Shown here piece after piece: positions 36,501 to 46,280 of a DNA stretch of 64,000 nt; position 1 is the stretch's first letter, and every line of letters starts with the position of its first letter. Made by a program: the position numbers and the translations under genes. This DNA comes from Mycocentrospora acerina (Eukaryota; Ascomycota; Dothideomycetes; Pleosporales), in the NCBI GenBank assembly GCA_022701365.1, contig JAKUHH010000241.1:1-64000 (forward strand). The letters run 5' to 3'. The notes under the pieces were generated by a model. It was not told the DNA's origin. It saw nothing but the letters and a program-made list of their open reading frames with translations, and ran no database searches.

Positions 36501-36645
36501 TGCTTTTAAGGCTCTAGCAAAGAGGGCTTAGCCTAGGTAAGGAAAATAGCGCCTTATAGACTAACGTCTGCATAGGCATTATTGTATTTAGTCTAGCTAG
36601 TTAGATAGATTAATGCAATATAAATAAAGAAAAAAAAAAAAAAAA
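33588..36645 (+). mobile_element. Tad1-like LINE, 3' part (RT, RNase H, poly-A)
   Basis: Continues the LINE across the gypsy insertion. RT block 1 near 33625 reads KKALGIDKLSFAII. Motif A at 34008-34060 reads LFLDIKGAFNYV. A following block at 34195-34250 reads LPILFLIYIR. The YVDD position at 34270-34300 reads CIDNIT. An RNase H domain starts near 35220 (YIDKLKQGEETAAGYC) and contains NTKLFAIYKALSNL. The 3' end carries an A-tract at about 36630-36645. A solo gypsy I LTR interrupts the 3' untranslated part at 36181-36470. Confidence 0.8.
36181..36470 (+). mobile_element. Solo LTR of gypsy family I with TGTAG duplication (best preserved copy)
   Basis: 290 bp, TGTAACGTTC...CGTCGTTACA, flanked by TGTAG at 36176-36180 and TGTAG at 36471-36475. 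It is the most GC-rich copy in the window and can serve as the reference for the family. A TATA-like tract and AAGGGGGGCAG are present. It lies in the LINE 3' region, in the opposite orientation to the copy at 412-699. Confidence 0.93.
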
Positions 36646-37735
36646 CAGTAGAACTTATTACTAAACTTATAGTAGGTTCTACTAGTATGCTTAGTAAAGT
36701 TAGTGCTATATATACTATAAACTTAAATATATAAGTCTTTATTAATATAAGATATAGCAATAAATGTATGCTAAGCAGTAAATGTATAATAAAGATTAGA
36801 GTTAGTAGCATAGAAGGCATCTTTTATAGTATAAGTATACTTATTTATATAATAAGTAGCGCACATAGAACTAAGATAAAGAAGACACTTAGCATGCCTA
36901 AACTTCTTTATCTTTAAAATATACTTAGTGCAAAATAGGCTAGAGTACTTATAAATATTATAATACTTATTTTTAGAATTACTTTTAATACTAAACTAAC
37001 TAGCCTTCTAAACAAGCTTTTTAAAAGTAACTTATTAATATAAATTTAAAAAGAACTATCTTATATAAAAGAAATACTTACTTAGGCATAGTAACTAGAA
37101 CTAGAACTATTAAGATAAAGAGAGTTAAGTAGCAGCAGTGCACTAGCACTAGATGCAGCTAAACTAAAGCTGACAGTAAGATTAAGATATGCACCTATAA
37201 CTAATTAAGATAATAAAATATAAAATAAGAAACTATAGAAGTAGATTAATTATAATTACTAAATAAGATGTTATAGAGGAGCTACTAAAAGGTTCTAAAG
37301 GAGTAAAAGATTCTAAAAGGTAGTAAGGTAATAACACATAGACCTTACTAAGGTTACTTTGCACTTGAAAATTTTCTAAATACTAACTATAATAATAATA
37401 TAAACTAGACATAAAATAATAATAGAGTAAATATACCTAGACTTCTAACTAATACTATAATACTGCTATACTAACACTAGTTTAACACTAAACTAACATA
37501 AGTTTAAAATTACAACATTCTAATAATAATAAAAAAAAAAAAAAAAAGAGGGAGGGAATATAAAGGGGAAGGTATATAAAGGGTTAGCTACATATATATT
37601 AACTATAAGAAGGTAAGCAAATATATAATATATAAATATAGAAATATTAGAGCAATTAGTTTAGATATTCCTTAAGATACTTAATACTACTATTAACACT
37701 TTCTGTATCATACTGTAAAAAGGCTAGTCTATAAC
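36646..37735. repeat. AT-rich relic with unclassified repeat V, copy 2
   Basis: No readable protein. The right part, 37573-37735, repeats 22468-22626. An A-rich run at about 37531-37547 precedes it. The hydrophobic minus-strand frame at 36593-36820 is a by-product of AT-rich sequence. Confidence 0.45.
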
Positions 37736-39693
37736 AAAAGCTTACTAGAGAATTTCTCTATAGTATAAATTTATAAAAAGTAAAAGAGATACTTTCTTAT
37801 AAAGTTAACTAACTACTTTAAAATGTTAAATTAGTTTAGTTAGATATAACTTAAATACAATTTATATAAAGCTTTGGACTTTTTAATTTCCCCTTCTAAC
37901 TTTAAACCTTTTCTTTTAAAGTATTTTAATAAAGTTAGCTTACTCTAGAGACTTAATAGTTAGATATAAAGTTAAGAAAATAAAGTAAAAGATATATAAT
38001 ACTTAGAATATAATTTAATTAAGTATTATAATTCTTATAAATAAAAGTTTATAGTTTTTATAAGCTAATAGACTTAACTTAAATGTAATCTAAGCACTAC
38101 CTATTACTATATCTTTACTAAACTTTGTTAGCTTACTCTTACTTAAAGACCTTACTATATTATTACTAACTCTACTACTACTACTACTACTATCTCTACT
38201 AACCTTTTTACTCTTAGCTACCTTACTACTACTACTTTTACTCTTCTTTACTAATACTGCTGCTATATCTGCTATCCTTACTACTATCTCTTTTATCCTC
38301 TTACTTTTTACCTTTATTATACTTTTTATGCTTACTACTACTCTCTATATCTCTTCTAATATTACCTATAAAGACTTAATCTTTTTCTGAATTAAGTACT
38401 AATATATAAGTATAACCTTAACTAGAGTTATACTAGTAACTTAAGAATTAGCTAGTAATATATATTTTACTAGCTAATTAGCAGTTTTAACAGTTCGCTC
38501 CTACACTATATATATTTTTTAATTAATATTACAATAGATAAATTTACTTTTTAATGCTAAAGCTTACTATATAGACCTAAAATTAAGTCCATTATATAAT
38601 AGTACTTAATAAAAAAAATGTAATTAGAACTTTAAAAGAGAATTTAGTTACTTACTAAATTAAACTTCTAATTCTACTTTATACAATAGGCATATTTCTT
38701 TAGCTTTAATAAATAATACAGAAACTTAACTAACTACTTATAGGCAGCAGACTGCATATACTATATGCAGATAACCTAGAAGGCTACTAAAAGGGCACTA
38801 GGGGGGAGAGGGATTAGCATAGGTGTAGGTGTAGGTGCAGGTGTGGGTGCTAGTGCTGGTGCTGGTGATAGTGCTAGTGTTGTTGATGCTGCTGCTGCTG
38901 TTGCTGCTGCTACTGCTCTAGGTGTAGTTATAATTGTAGTTATAATTTTTCTATATTTATTAGCATAACACTACTATAAAGGCTTAATAAAAGATATATA
39001 TAAAAAAAATATTAAGCTTAACTACAAAAGAAATTAAGATTAAAAAAGAAAGCTTCTATATATAAGAACCTATATTAAAGTAAAAGAGTTAATTATTAAA
39101 GTAATATTAATAAAACCTAATTTATTTAAGTAAAATATGAAATATTTTTAAAGACTACTTTTTAGTAAAATATAAATAAAAGTTAAATATAGATTAGAAT
39201 AAACTAAATAAGATAAAGACTTATACTTTAATAAAAACTAGAAGAAGTAAAAGAACAAAAACTTTAAATAAATTGGATTTATAAAAATAAGAGAAAGAAA
39301 CCTAGACACTGTCTAAACTGTACTATACTTCTTCTTCTTTTATCTTTATACTAAAAAAAAATAACTCTATAAAAAGAGACTTCTGCTTATATAAAAAAAG
39401 ATTTGTAAAATATTAATTATATTTTATTATTTTATTATTTCTTAATTAACTAATACTTATTTAATAGCTACTTAATTTATACTTACTTAAAGTAGTAACT
39501 CTAAAGAAGAGTATATAAGAAAGGTAGTCTATATAGCTCTATAAAGTAGTTTTTCTATATCTTTTTATAGAAGACTTATAGGTGTAGAGAATAGTATCTT
39601 TAGTTTACCCTTTAGTCCTAGCACTCCTATATGCCTAGTAGTAGACACTTTAGACCCTATTCAGATAACTCTCTTATACCCTGCGTTGTTACA
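37736..39693 (+). mobile_element. 5'-truncated gypsy family I element (3' part and 3' LTR)
   Basis: Sense strand is plus. The left part aligns with the reverse complement of about 47150-48195 in the complete element. Next come the G-rich microsatellite (38820-38948), about 450 bp of non-coding sequence, and a 290-bp LTR at 39404-39693 ending TTGTTACA. The RT and everything upstream are missing. The flanking pentamers do not match. Confidence 0.75.
38820..38948 (+). repeat. Compound microsatellite in gypsy family I 3' region, copy 1
   Basis: GGTGTA/GGTGCA and GGTGCT units, then GCT/GTT triplets, then GTTATA-like units. The same order recurs at 47026-47132 (reverse strand) and 53640-53775, always about 450-460 bp from the LTR. 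Confidence 0.85.
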
Positions 39694-40573
39694 GTAGCAT
39701 TTAGATAAGTATCGTTTAACATAGGGTTAATTATACGTTGTAACATTGTAATTGTTACAATTAGCAATGCTAGAATATACTAGAAAGTCTATTATAAAAA
39801 TCTTAAAAAGGTTAATTATAAGACTTTAAGCCTTTTTAAAAGAACAAGGTTTACTTTTAATTTATATAAGATCTCTATAATATATAATCTACTCTTATAT
39901 TTCCTTTTCTATAGGCTATTTTCTAAAATCCAAACAATATTTTATAATTTTATTTTTTTGTAGAAGTACACCATTAGAATAAACTCTATAAAATACTATT
40001 CTATATAACTAGTCTTTTCTACTAAAAAAGTAAACTTGTTTAAAGAATTATTTAAATAAAAAATTTTTCCTAGATTTTATATTATGTTAAATAAATGTTC
40101 TAAAGACTTCTTAAATGGCTTTTTTGCTAAAAGTTTATATACTTTAAAAGAGATTAAGATTTTAGAAACTTTTTTATCAGACATATATAAAATTAGATAC
40201 TTTAAATTTAGTTTTATAAAGAAAAATACATTTATTTCTTAAATTATTTAATTACTTTTAAATAATCTTTTTTCTTTACTTATAAGTATTACTATTTTAG
40301 ATATTTAAATTACAAAGATTTTCATAGGTTTTTTAAGCTTTTAACTAGAATAACACAGATTTTTAAATAATCTAGTTAGAAAGAAAGAGCGGTACTAATC
40401 TTCATACGCAATTTTAATGTTTAAGAAACACATTCTTGCTTTGTTTTAAAACTTTACACTTTTGCCTACTTTGCTGAGCAAATATATTTAGTAATTACTA
40501 GGTGCTAAGCCTAATTAGGCAACTCTATTCGTTAGATATTAGTTACTAAGTTATTTCTTAATAAATTTTTTCT
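39694..40573. repeat. AT-rich relic with an isolated LTR end
   Basis: The stretch 39722-39761 resembles the last 40 bp of the gypsy I LTR on the reverse strand (GTAACATTGTAATTGTTACA). The remainder holds no recognisable motif on either strand. Confidence 0.4.
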
Positions 40574-40675
40574 CTAGTGCATACTATGTATAATATGGAG
40601 GAGGATTGTGCGTGCTAGGCCATCGACTGGTGCCGCAACTAATTAGCGTGTGGCACCTACATGGCGCCGACCACG
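40574..40675 (+). repeat. Island border repeat, copy 1 (left, direct)
   Basis: About 100 bp beginning near CTAGTGCATACTA and including ATTGTGCGTGCTAGGCCATC and CAACTAATTAGCGTGTGGC. An inverted copy lies at 45245-45357 and a direct copy at 63713-63815. It falls exactly at the change from AT-rich transposon DNA to gene-like DNA. Family unknown. Confidence 0.75.
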
Positions 40676-41042
40676 AACAGTTAGTGTATGTATATATCTG
40701 CATAATGGTGCCCCATTTCACAGCCCAGGTGATGAGATTCTGCATCTGGGTGAATGTTGGCTATAATTCAAGATCGAAACAGAGTTATCAAAAACATGGA
40801 GAACATGATGAACATGGGCTGAACTGTTAGCACAACCCGGAGACTAGCTACATAACCGTGAAATATGGTAGAGTATAAGGACTTTGGAAATCATACGCAA
40901 CTGAACTCTGATTCAAGTCATTTATACTCATGGCTAGGCTCCTCTCCGTCCCTACAGTCCCATGCAGCCCCCGAGGTCAGTACACGTTGCCCTTAAACAC
41001 ATCGACACTCATCAGCAGTCGTTACATACTAAATATGTACTT
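40676..41042. other. Non-coding interior of island 2
   Basis: Normal-composition DNA between the left border repeat and the 3' end of the Zn2Cys6 gene. No supported gene is seen. Confidence 0.4.
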
Positions 41043-43608
41043 TTATACAACAGGATTGAAATCTTCCCTACCTGTGGACAACCAACTTAACTCCGTAGCG
41101 CTATAGCTGAGTGGATCGAATATAGGATAGTCATAGACGAGGGTTGTAGAATAAGCATCGTCGATAAGTCTTGAACGATCAAGACTTTTTCCACCGTGGG
41201 CCTCTCGGAATCGTCCTATTTCATCATCCATATTGCCAATGGGTGGCACGCCCATCATGAAAGCCGCGTCCATATAATCTGGAAAACAGACAATAGGATT
41301 TGAAGGCGAGTTTTCAACCTTATCGTTGAGCGCTTGCCCATCGTTGAACCAGTCTAATTTGGTCAACTTTTCTTGATAAATCTGAAAAGACCCTAGTATG
41401 GTGCGGAACCCGCAATCAGCTCACTATGATGGGTCGAGGTAGTCGAAGCAATTGAGGTAAGGTGAATTGAACTTACGAAGAAGATCTTGACCAGCGCCCC
41501 AGTGCTCAGCGAATAGCTCCATGGCTGATGTCAAGACTCTCAACATAAATGACGCTTTTTCCCCTCTTACTTGGCCCGGTCCCGCGAACGACTTCACCAG
41601 CAATTGCATACACGCTGGCATCCATAAGGAGCCAGCAATGATTGGAGACATTCGCAGTAGGTCATGATTGGAGCAGTCGCGAAACACAGAGCAGATAGCA
41701 TCAGATGTGTGAAGTAATTCAGAAAATGCTTGAGCATTCAGAGATTTAGCATCAGAATGGTCTTGCCAGCCATTCGAGGATGATATATTTTGACAGTAAT
41801 TGAAAATTTGAGCTGGTGTTGTGATCTTGAATATCCGAACCTTACGTGAAATAAGGAGCGCACTATACGCTGTGTTAGCTAGCTCGAACAGATTAGAGGT
41901 AGAGATGTAGTGGCTTGCAGTTCAATATAAATTTGGAATTGAATGGCGTCGCTCATGACGTTGTTCTTTTCTCCTGCCGATCGAAAGGGAAATTCACTCA
42001 GTGAATCTCGAGGCAGTTTCATATTAAGCATTGTCGCACATTGTTCGATAGCCGATAAAGTGGTAGATGCGGCGGCCACATCTGTTTTGGTAGTTGCAAC
42101 ACTCACCATGTGAGAGACAAGATTTGTTGACAGGATGCGGAGCGCCAGTATAGATGTAGGTGATGCAACGTCCGGGAAATGCTCAATGCTAGTGGGCAAG
42201 AACCAGGATCGTCGCTCTTGGTCTTCGAACCAGTCTTTGTCATCACAAGGGAGTTCGGTCTTGCAATTTTCCCAGTCAATCATTCGAGGACGACTTCTTC
42301 TTAAGCAAATAAAACCTTCCATATCAGATATCGCCCACCACATCCGGCGGAGTTCCTCTCTTTTCACAAATTCACTCCTTGTGTCCTTGGAGTGGCTGCC
42401 AATATACCCAGCAGTAGAACGGTCCGTATCATCGACCTTGTCCAGGCCACAGTCATATGCAAGCCCTACAGCTGTCGAGACTGCAGAGTACGCTCGGCTG
42501 TTCACCCCGTAACCTATTTCCGTAAAACTCAGTAGGGTGGCTGATTGCAAGAAAATGGCTGACGCGTTTCTCATTTGTCCCGTTTCAATCTCTGAGTTCT
42601 CCATATTCGAAATGTGTTGCTGAAAAAGTCTTTTCGCTTGGTCTAGATAACCTCTCCCACGCTTGCTTCGTTTCCTGCATTGAAAATCTGGGATGAAGGG
42701 CGTTCCTTTATCTGTTTCCGATCTTTTAACCAGCGCTTGGTCAAACATATCAGCTTCTGGATGGTCTGAGAATCGCACAGCCAGAGCAAATACCAGACTA
42801 AGAAGAAGCGTGGAATGCTCATGTGCTAAAAATTCATCACTCTCAATCCACGAAAGAAAGCTTGGTCGATGCAGAATTCGGATTTGTGGATGAACGAAGT
42901 CGAAATAAATATTGATCAAATGATCGATAAGATGACGGGGCGGAAGTAAGCCACCACCCGTAGTGGGTATTGAATGTAGAAACTGCAATTCCATTCAATT
43001 CAACGTCCTATCAATTGAGGATCCATTTTGCTCTCTAGACTCACTGAAAGGGGTTCCCGCTCTAGGTTCACAGAAGATGTCTTGTGTGGAACTGTCGGGT
43101 GCGAGCGGCACATGCCTGATGGCGACGGGTTTTCACACCCTGTCGACCTCTTGTCTCTATCATCAACTGCAGTAGCCTGTTGTCTTTGAAGCTGACGAAT
43201 CCCTGTCACAGATTAGAGGATAGCTGGAGCCAGCTTGACCGAAGTGGTTACCTTTCGGTTGGGAGATGATTCGCTTTACTCTTCGCGATCCCTTCTTCGG
43301 CCCGGGTTTCAGTGAAAATCGCGGATAGGTGCAAGTTATCCGTGCCTGCCTGCACACATAGCATTGAGGCCTCTCTCCATCGCCTACGAACATTGAGTTA
43401 GCATGAGTTCGTTATGATCGAGTTCATGTCTTTCAAACTGTTTTTTTTTGATTGATTTATCCCGAACGCATACTTGCATTTCTTCTTCCTCCTGAAAGCA
43501 GCGGTTAGAAAAGCCGGCTTGAACGACATGCTCTACTCACCGATTGCAGTGTTCGCATGCCCTGATTCTCGTCTGACGTGAAGTTGAGGCGCTCTGATCC
43601 ATATCCAT
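41043..43608 (-). pseudogene. Zn2Cys6 transcription factor gene, probably decayed
   Basis: Minus-strand exons can be traced. Exon 1 is 43541-43608 (ACEHCNR), exon 2 is 43474-43491 (18 nt, RKKKC), exon 3 is 43252-43383 (ERPQCYVCRQARITC, closing the zinc cluster), and exon 4 is 43045-43202. Exon 5 begins at 42982 with the fungal TF domain (LIDHLINIYFDFVHP, KREELRRMWWAISDMEGF). The exon 3/4 and 4/5 junctions splice cleanly. The 2/3 junction is one base out of frame. Near 41915 the frame must shift to read on (SHYISTSNLFELANTAYS). The donor at the end of that exon (GTAAGT near 41474) does not match the phase of the last exon (41043-41361). Three conflicts suggest indels in a dying gene, although assembly error or unseen micro-exons are possible. 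Its regulatory target is unknown. Confidence 0.65.
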
Positions 43609-44577
43609 GCGTCCACAGTTCCTATCATAGATATTTGACGAGAAGTGGGCTATGGTACCTCCAGATCTAGTTGTCAACAATAGCCACCATATGCTGTCAA
43701 ACTCTTGGTCGAAAAGGAGATCAACCGCGCCGTCAGATACCTGTCGGGTACAGATGAATAAAAGACTGAGCTGTTCGTAAAACAAATTAAAGACTTTCTG
43801 ATACTGTGGCGTATGTCGTGTCAGCTGATGGTCAATCCAAGCATCAAATGGCAGGAGAGAAACTCGCGGGCATTCAAAAACCTGAGGAGCGGGGAAAGGC
43901 TTGTAGTGTGCTTTCTTTGTTTTTTGCGGGGTTATGCTAACCTCGGAACTCCGAGAATAGGTCTTGGCAATTTTTCAATCTATATTTAGCTATCTTCTCT
44001 CGATTCTCACTAGCTATTCTTAAATACCTAGCACACGTGACCCTGGGTCTTAGATCGGACAGTCACTCAATTTGTTGACGAGGTTGATTGATAGTCATGC
44101 GTAAGCACTTCGTCCTGTCGTACAGACTGTAAGTCACTTTTAATCACAAGAAGATTCCAGTCAAGACTTTGAATATCTTGTAGACCGCTTTTTTCTACAA
44201 GACACGGCAGCCTACTGGACCAAACCCGCCCTCAGAGACTACCTGGAAAATCGGTTCAGAAATCAGAGACTACTCAACCACGATGACCTAGAAGACTAAG
44301 ATTCTCTTCCGACCAGTGACCGGCTGTTCCATCTATGTTAGAAGGGTCTTACAGAGACCCTGATTAAGTCAAGCAGGTGGAGAACATCTGCTTGGCATTG
44401 GCTCAAATATTCATTTCTAGTTTAAAGATCTACAACAGACTGACAACTTATCTTTTGTCTACTTAAAATAAGACGTATATGTTCCATGAAAAGAATGGTG
44501 AAATTATGCTAATTTACATTTGATTTGTAGCCTCCATAAATTTCTCATTCAAAACATGATTACTCACGAATGAGGCG
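43609..44577. other. Upstream flank of the decayed regulator
   Basis: Normal-composition sequence with no recognisable gene. It lies between the 5' end of the Zn2Cys6 remnant and the 3' end of the carrier remnant. Confidence 0.4.
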
Positions 44578-45240
44578 CCACTCTCATCAGGTAGGGTATA
44601 AAGTATTATGATACCTAGCAATACCTTCTCTTCGAAAAAATTGGACGAAGCAGTCTAGAGCCCCAGTATACAGTGGCAAGCCTTTCGTAGCCCTACTCTT
44701 GGATTAATTTTGCACCCTCGTCTTGACAAGATCAAAGGGCAAGCTGATGACAGACCCGGCGAAGCCCCCAATGAGCGCCGCAAGATCCGTATGTTGCAGA
44801 ATCAGAAGAGAAAAGTTCTTGTATATTTGGTTCTTGGGCTCAGAAAAGAATGCTAGCTGACCAAAGTTGGTCGACATAGCTCGAATGACGGTCTGTGCTG
44901 AGCTACATCAGAGGCCGAGTATCCCTTCCCTCTGTGCGATGCGGCGCAGAGCGTTAAATGCCGACCTGTGGTTATGCTCTTGCTCTGACGATTTTTTCCT
45001 TTCGATTTACACACGGATCAGGGCGACCTCAGTCAGGTTCCCAACCAGGGCAGCGAGGCCACCGGCGCTAAGAACAGTAACTGTGCGAACTCTAAACTCT
45101 AGCGTGGTTCCTTGTTCATGAGCCTGCCGTTCTAATATTTTCTCAAAGATAGAAAAAAAACCTATTCAAAGTGTTCCGTAAACCAATAGCCGAAGTATTC
45201 CCGCTGAACGTCCTCAGTAAAGGTCGAAGAAGCCGCCGTG
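44578..45240 (-). pseudogene. Mitochondrial oxoglutarate carrier-like pseudogene
   Basis: Minus-strand reading gives family sequence interrupted by stops: SAGILRLLVYGT, a stop, IGFFSIFEKILERQ, then LVGNLTEVALIRV and a stop, then MSTNFGQLAFFSEPKNQ and LPFDLVKTRVQN with a stop. It ends with LYPYLMRVAPHS at a GTGAGT donor (44572-44577). The second and third carrier signatures are present (TEVALIR, PFDLVKTR). It resembles the intact carrier at 9659-10635 and has a donor at the same codon (PHS), but it is clearly diverged rather than a recent copy. At least four in-frame stops make it dead; the ones examined are explainable by C-to-T or G-to-A changes. It starts a few bases inside the right border repeat. 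Confidence 0.8.
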
Positions 45241-45244
45241 GGCG

Positions 45245-45357
45245 ACAATGTGTCCGCGGTGGTCGTTACGAAGGCGCCACACGCTAATTAGTTGCAGCAT
45301 TAGCTAATGACTTAGCATGCACTTTCCTCCTCGATATTGAAGGTAAAATGCACGTAG
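45245..45357 (-). repeat. Island border repeat, copy 2 (right, inverted)
   Basis: The reverse complement begins CTACGTGCATTTTACC and contains CAACTAATTAGCGTGTGGC, shared exactly with copy 1 at 40574-40675. Together they bound 4.78 kb as inverted repeats. Confidence 0.75.
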
Positions 45358-45479
45358 TAATGTAATTATTAATTCTCTACTTTCTAGTTGAAACCGATCC
45401 AATATTTTCTGCTCTTTTTAGGTTGTAAGCCTCTCTTTTTACTTATTAAGACTAATTAAGTTCTACAGTAGCTGCAAAT

Positions 45480-45608
45480 TGGAACGACCTACCGTGTGCA
45501 CATTCAACGTGGCTTATCTCGCTTATTGCATCTAGTCGGCAGAGTCTAGTGTTAGCACTCTATGAGATACATAACATATAACACGCAGAGTACTTGCTTA
45601 AATAGTGT
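45480..45608 (+). mobile_element. Diverged fragment of LTR-like repeat III
   Basis: Matches the first two thirds of the 195-bp repeat (TTCAACGTGGCTTATCTCGC, GCATCTAGTCGGCA, ACTTGCTTAA) with many substitutions. It lacks the 3' third. An old relative of the identical pair at 22883 and 27323. Confidence 0.7.
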
Positions 45609-46130
45609 TACATTTCTATTTTAGAATAATTAAAGATATTGCAATATATTAAGAGCAGAAGCAGTCTAACTGTATGTTATAATAAAAGTTTAATATACGC
45701 TTTATTACCTTACAAATTGTATAATAGCTTACAAAAAAATCCTTATTTATTTAAGTTAAAGAAATTTTTAAATTAAAAAGGTTCTATTATAAAACTATAA
45801 ATGGTATAAAAGTAAAATTTATAATATTTATAATATTAAATCTAATTATAAGCTCTATATTAACTGATACTTATCTAGAGGCTACCTACTTTTCTATATA
45901 TATTAATATATTAATATAAAAATAAAGTGTTTATAAACTTTTAAGTTAGAAAACTTTAAAGAGTAGTTTTTAGATCTTTTTATAGAAGACTATGAGTATA
46001 GAGAATAGTATATGCAGTAGACCTTCTAGTCTTAGCACTCTTCTATAAAAAGATTTAAAAACCTACTTAATGAAGCTTTATAACTTAAAAGTTAAAGTTT
46101 AGCAAGAAGAGTTAGGGTAATAATTTTTAA
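45609..46130. repeat. Gypsy I LTR relic folded into an inverted repeat
   Basis: Contains gypsy I LTR words (GAGAATAGTATATGCAGTAG, CTAGTCTTAGCACTC). The arm 45937-45989 is inverted at 46040-46092 with only scattered mismatches, leaving about 50 bp between the arms. Confidence 0.65.
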
Positions 46131-46275
46131 GTAATCTATTGTATAGACCACTGTGTTGTCTATTCTAGTATTTTATCTCTATTTTGTTCAATGCAAAAGA
46201 GAGCTTAGTAGTTGTTATTACTACGTATAGTTATTTAATAAAGTAAATATAGCATAAACATGATGTGTAGAGCAG
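46131..46275 (-). mobile_element. Fragment of Copia family IV LTR
   Basis: Aligns with the reverse complement of about 20515-20665 (ATCTATTGTAT, TATTTTATCTCTATT, TGTGTAGAGCAG). It is cut off on the right at about 46280, where the complete gypsy element begins. Confidence 0.7.
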
Positions 46276-46280
46276 GTAGG

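Noticed and set aside
36593..36820. Hydrophobic minus-strand frame
   Set aside because: Poly-A/T and AT-rich sequence produce Leu/Ile/Phe runs; it lies in the LINE poly-A end.
40606..40830. Frame across the left border repeat
   Set aside because: It begins inside the repeat and has no homologue in the other repeat copies.
44867..45121. Plus-strand frame in island 2
   Set aside because: It is the antisense of the carrier pseudogene.
40574..45357. Giant Starship-type mobile element
   Set aside because: Only 4.8 kb, and no tyrosine recombinase (DUF3435-like) frame is visible.
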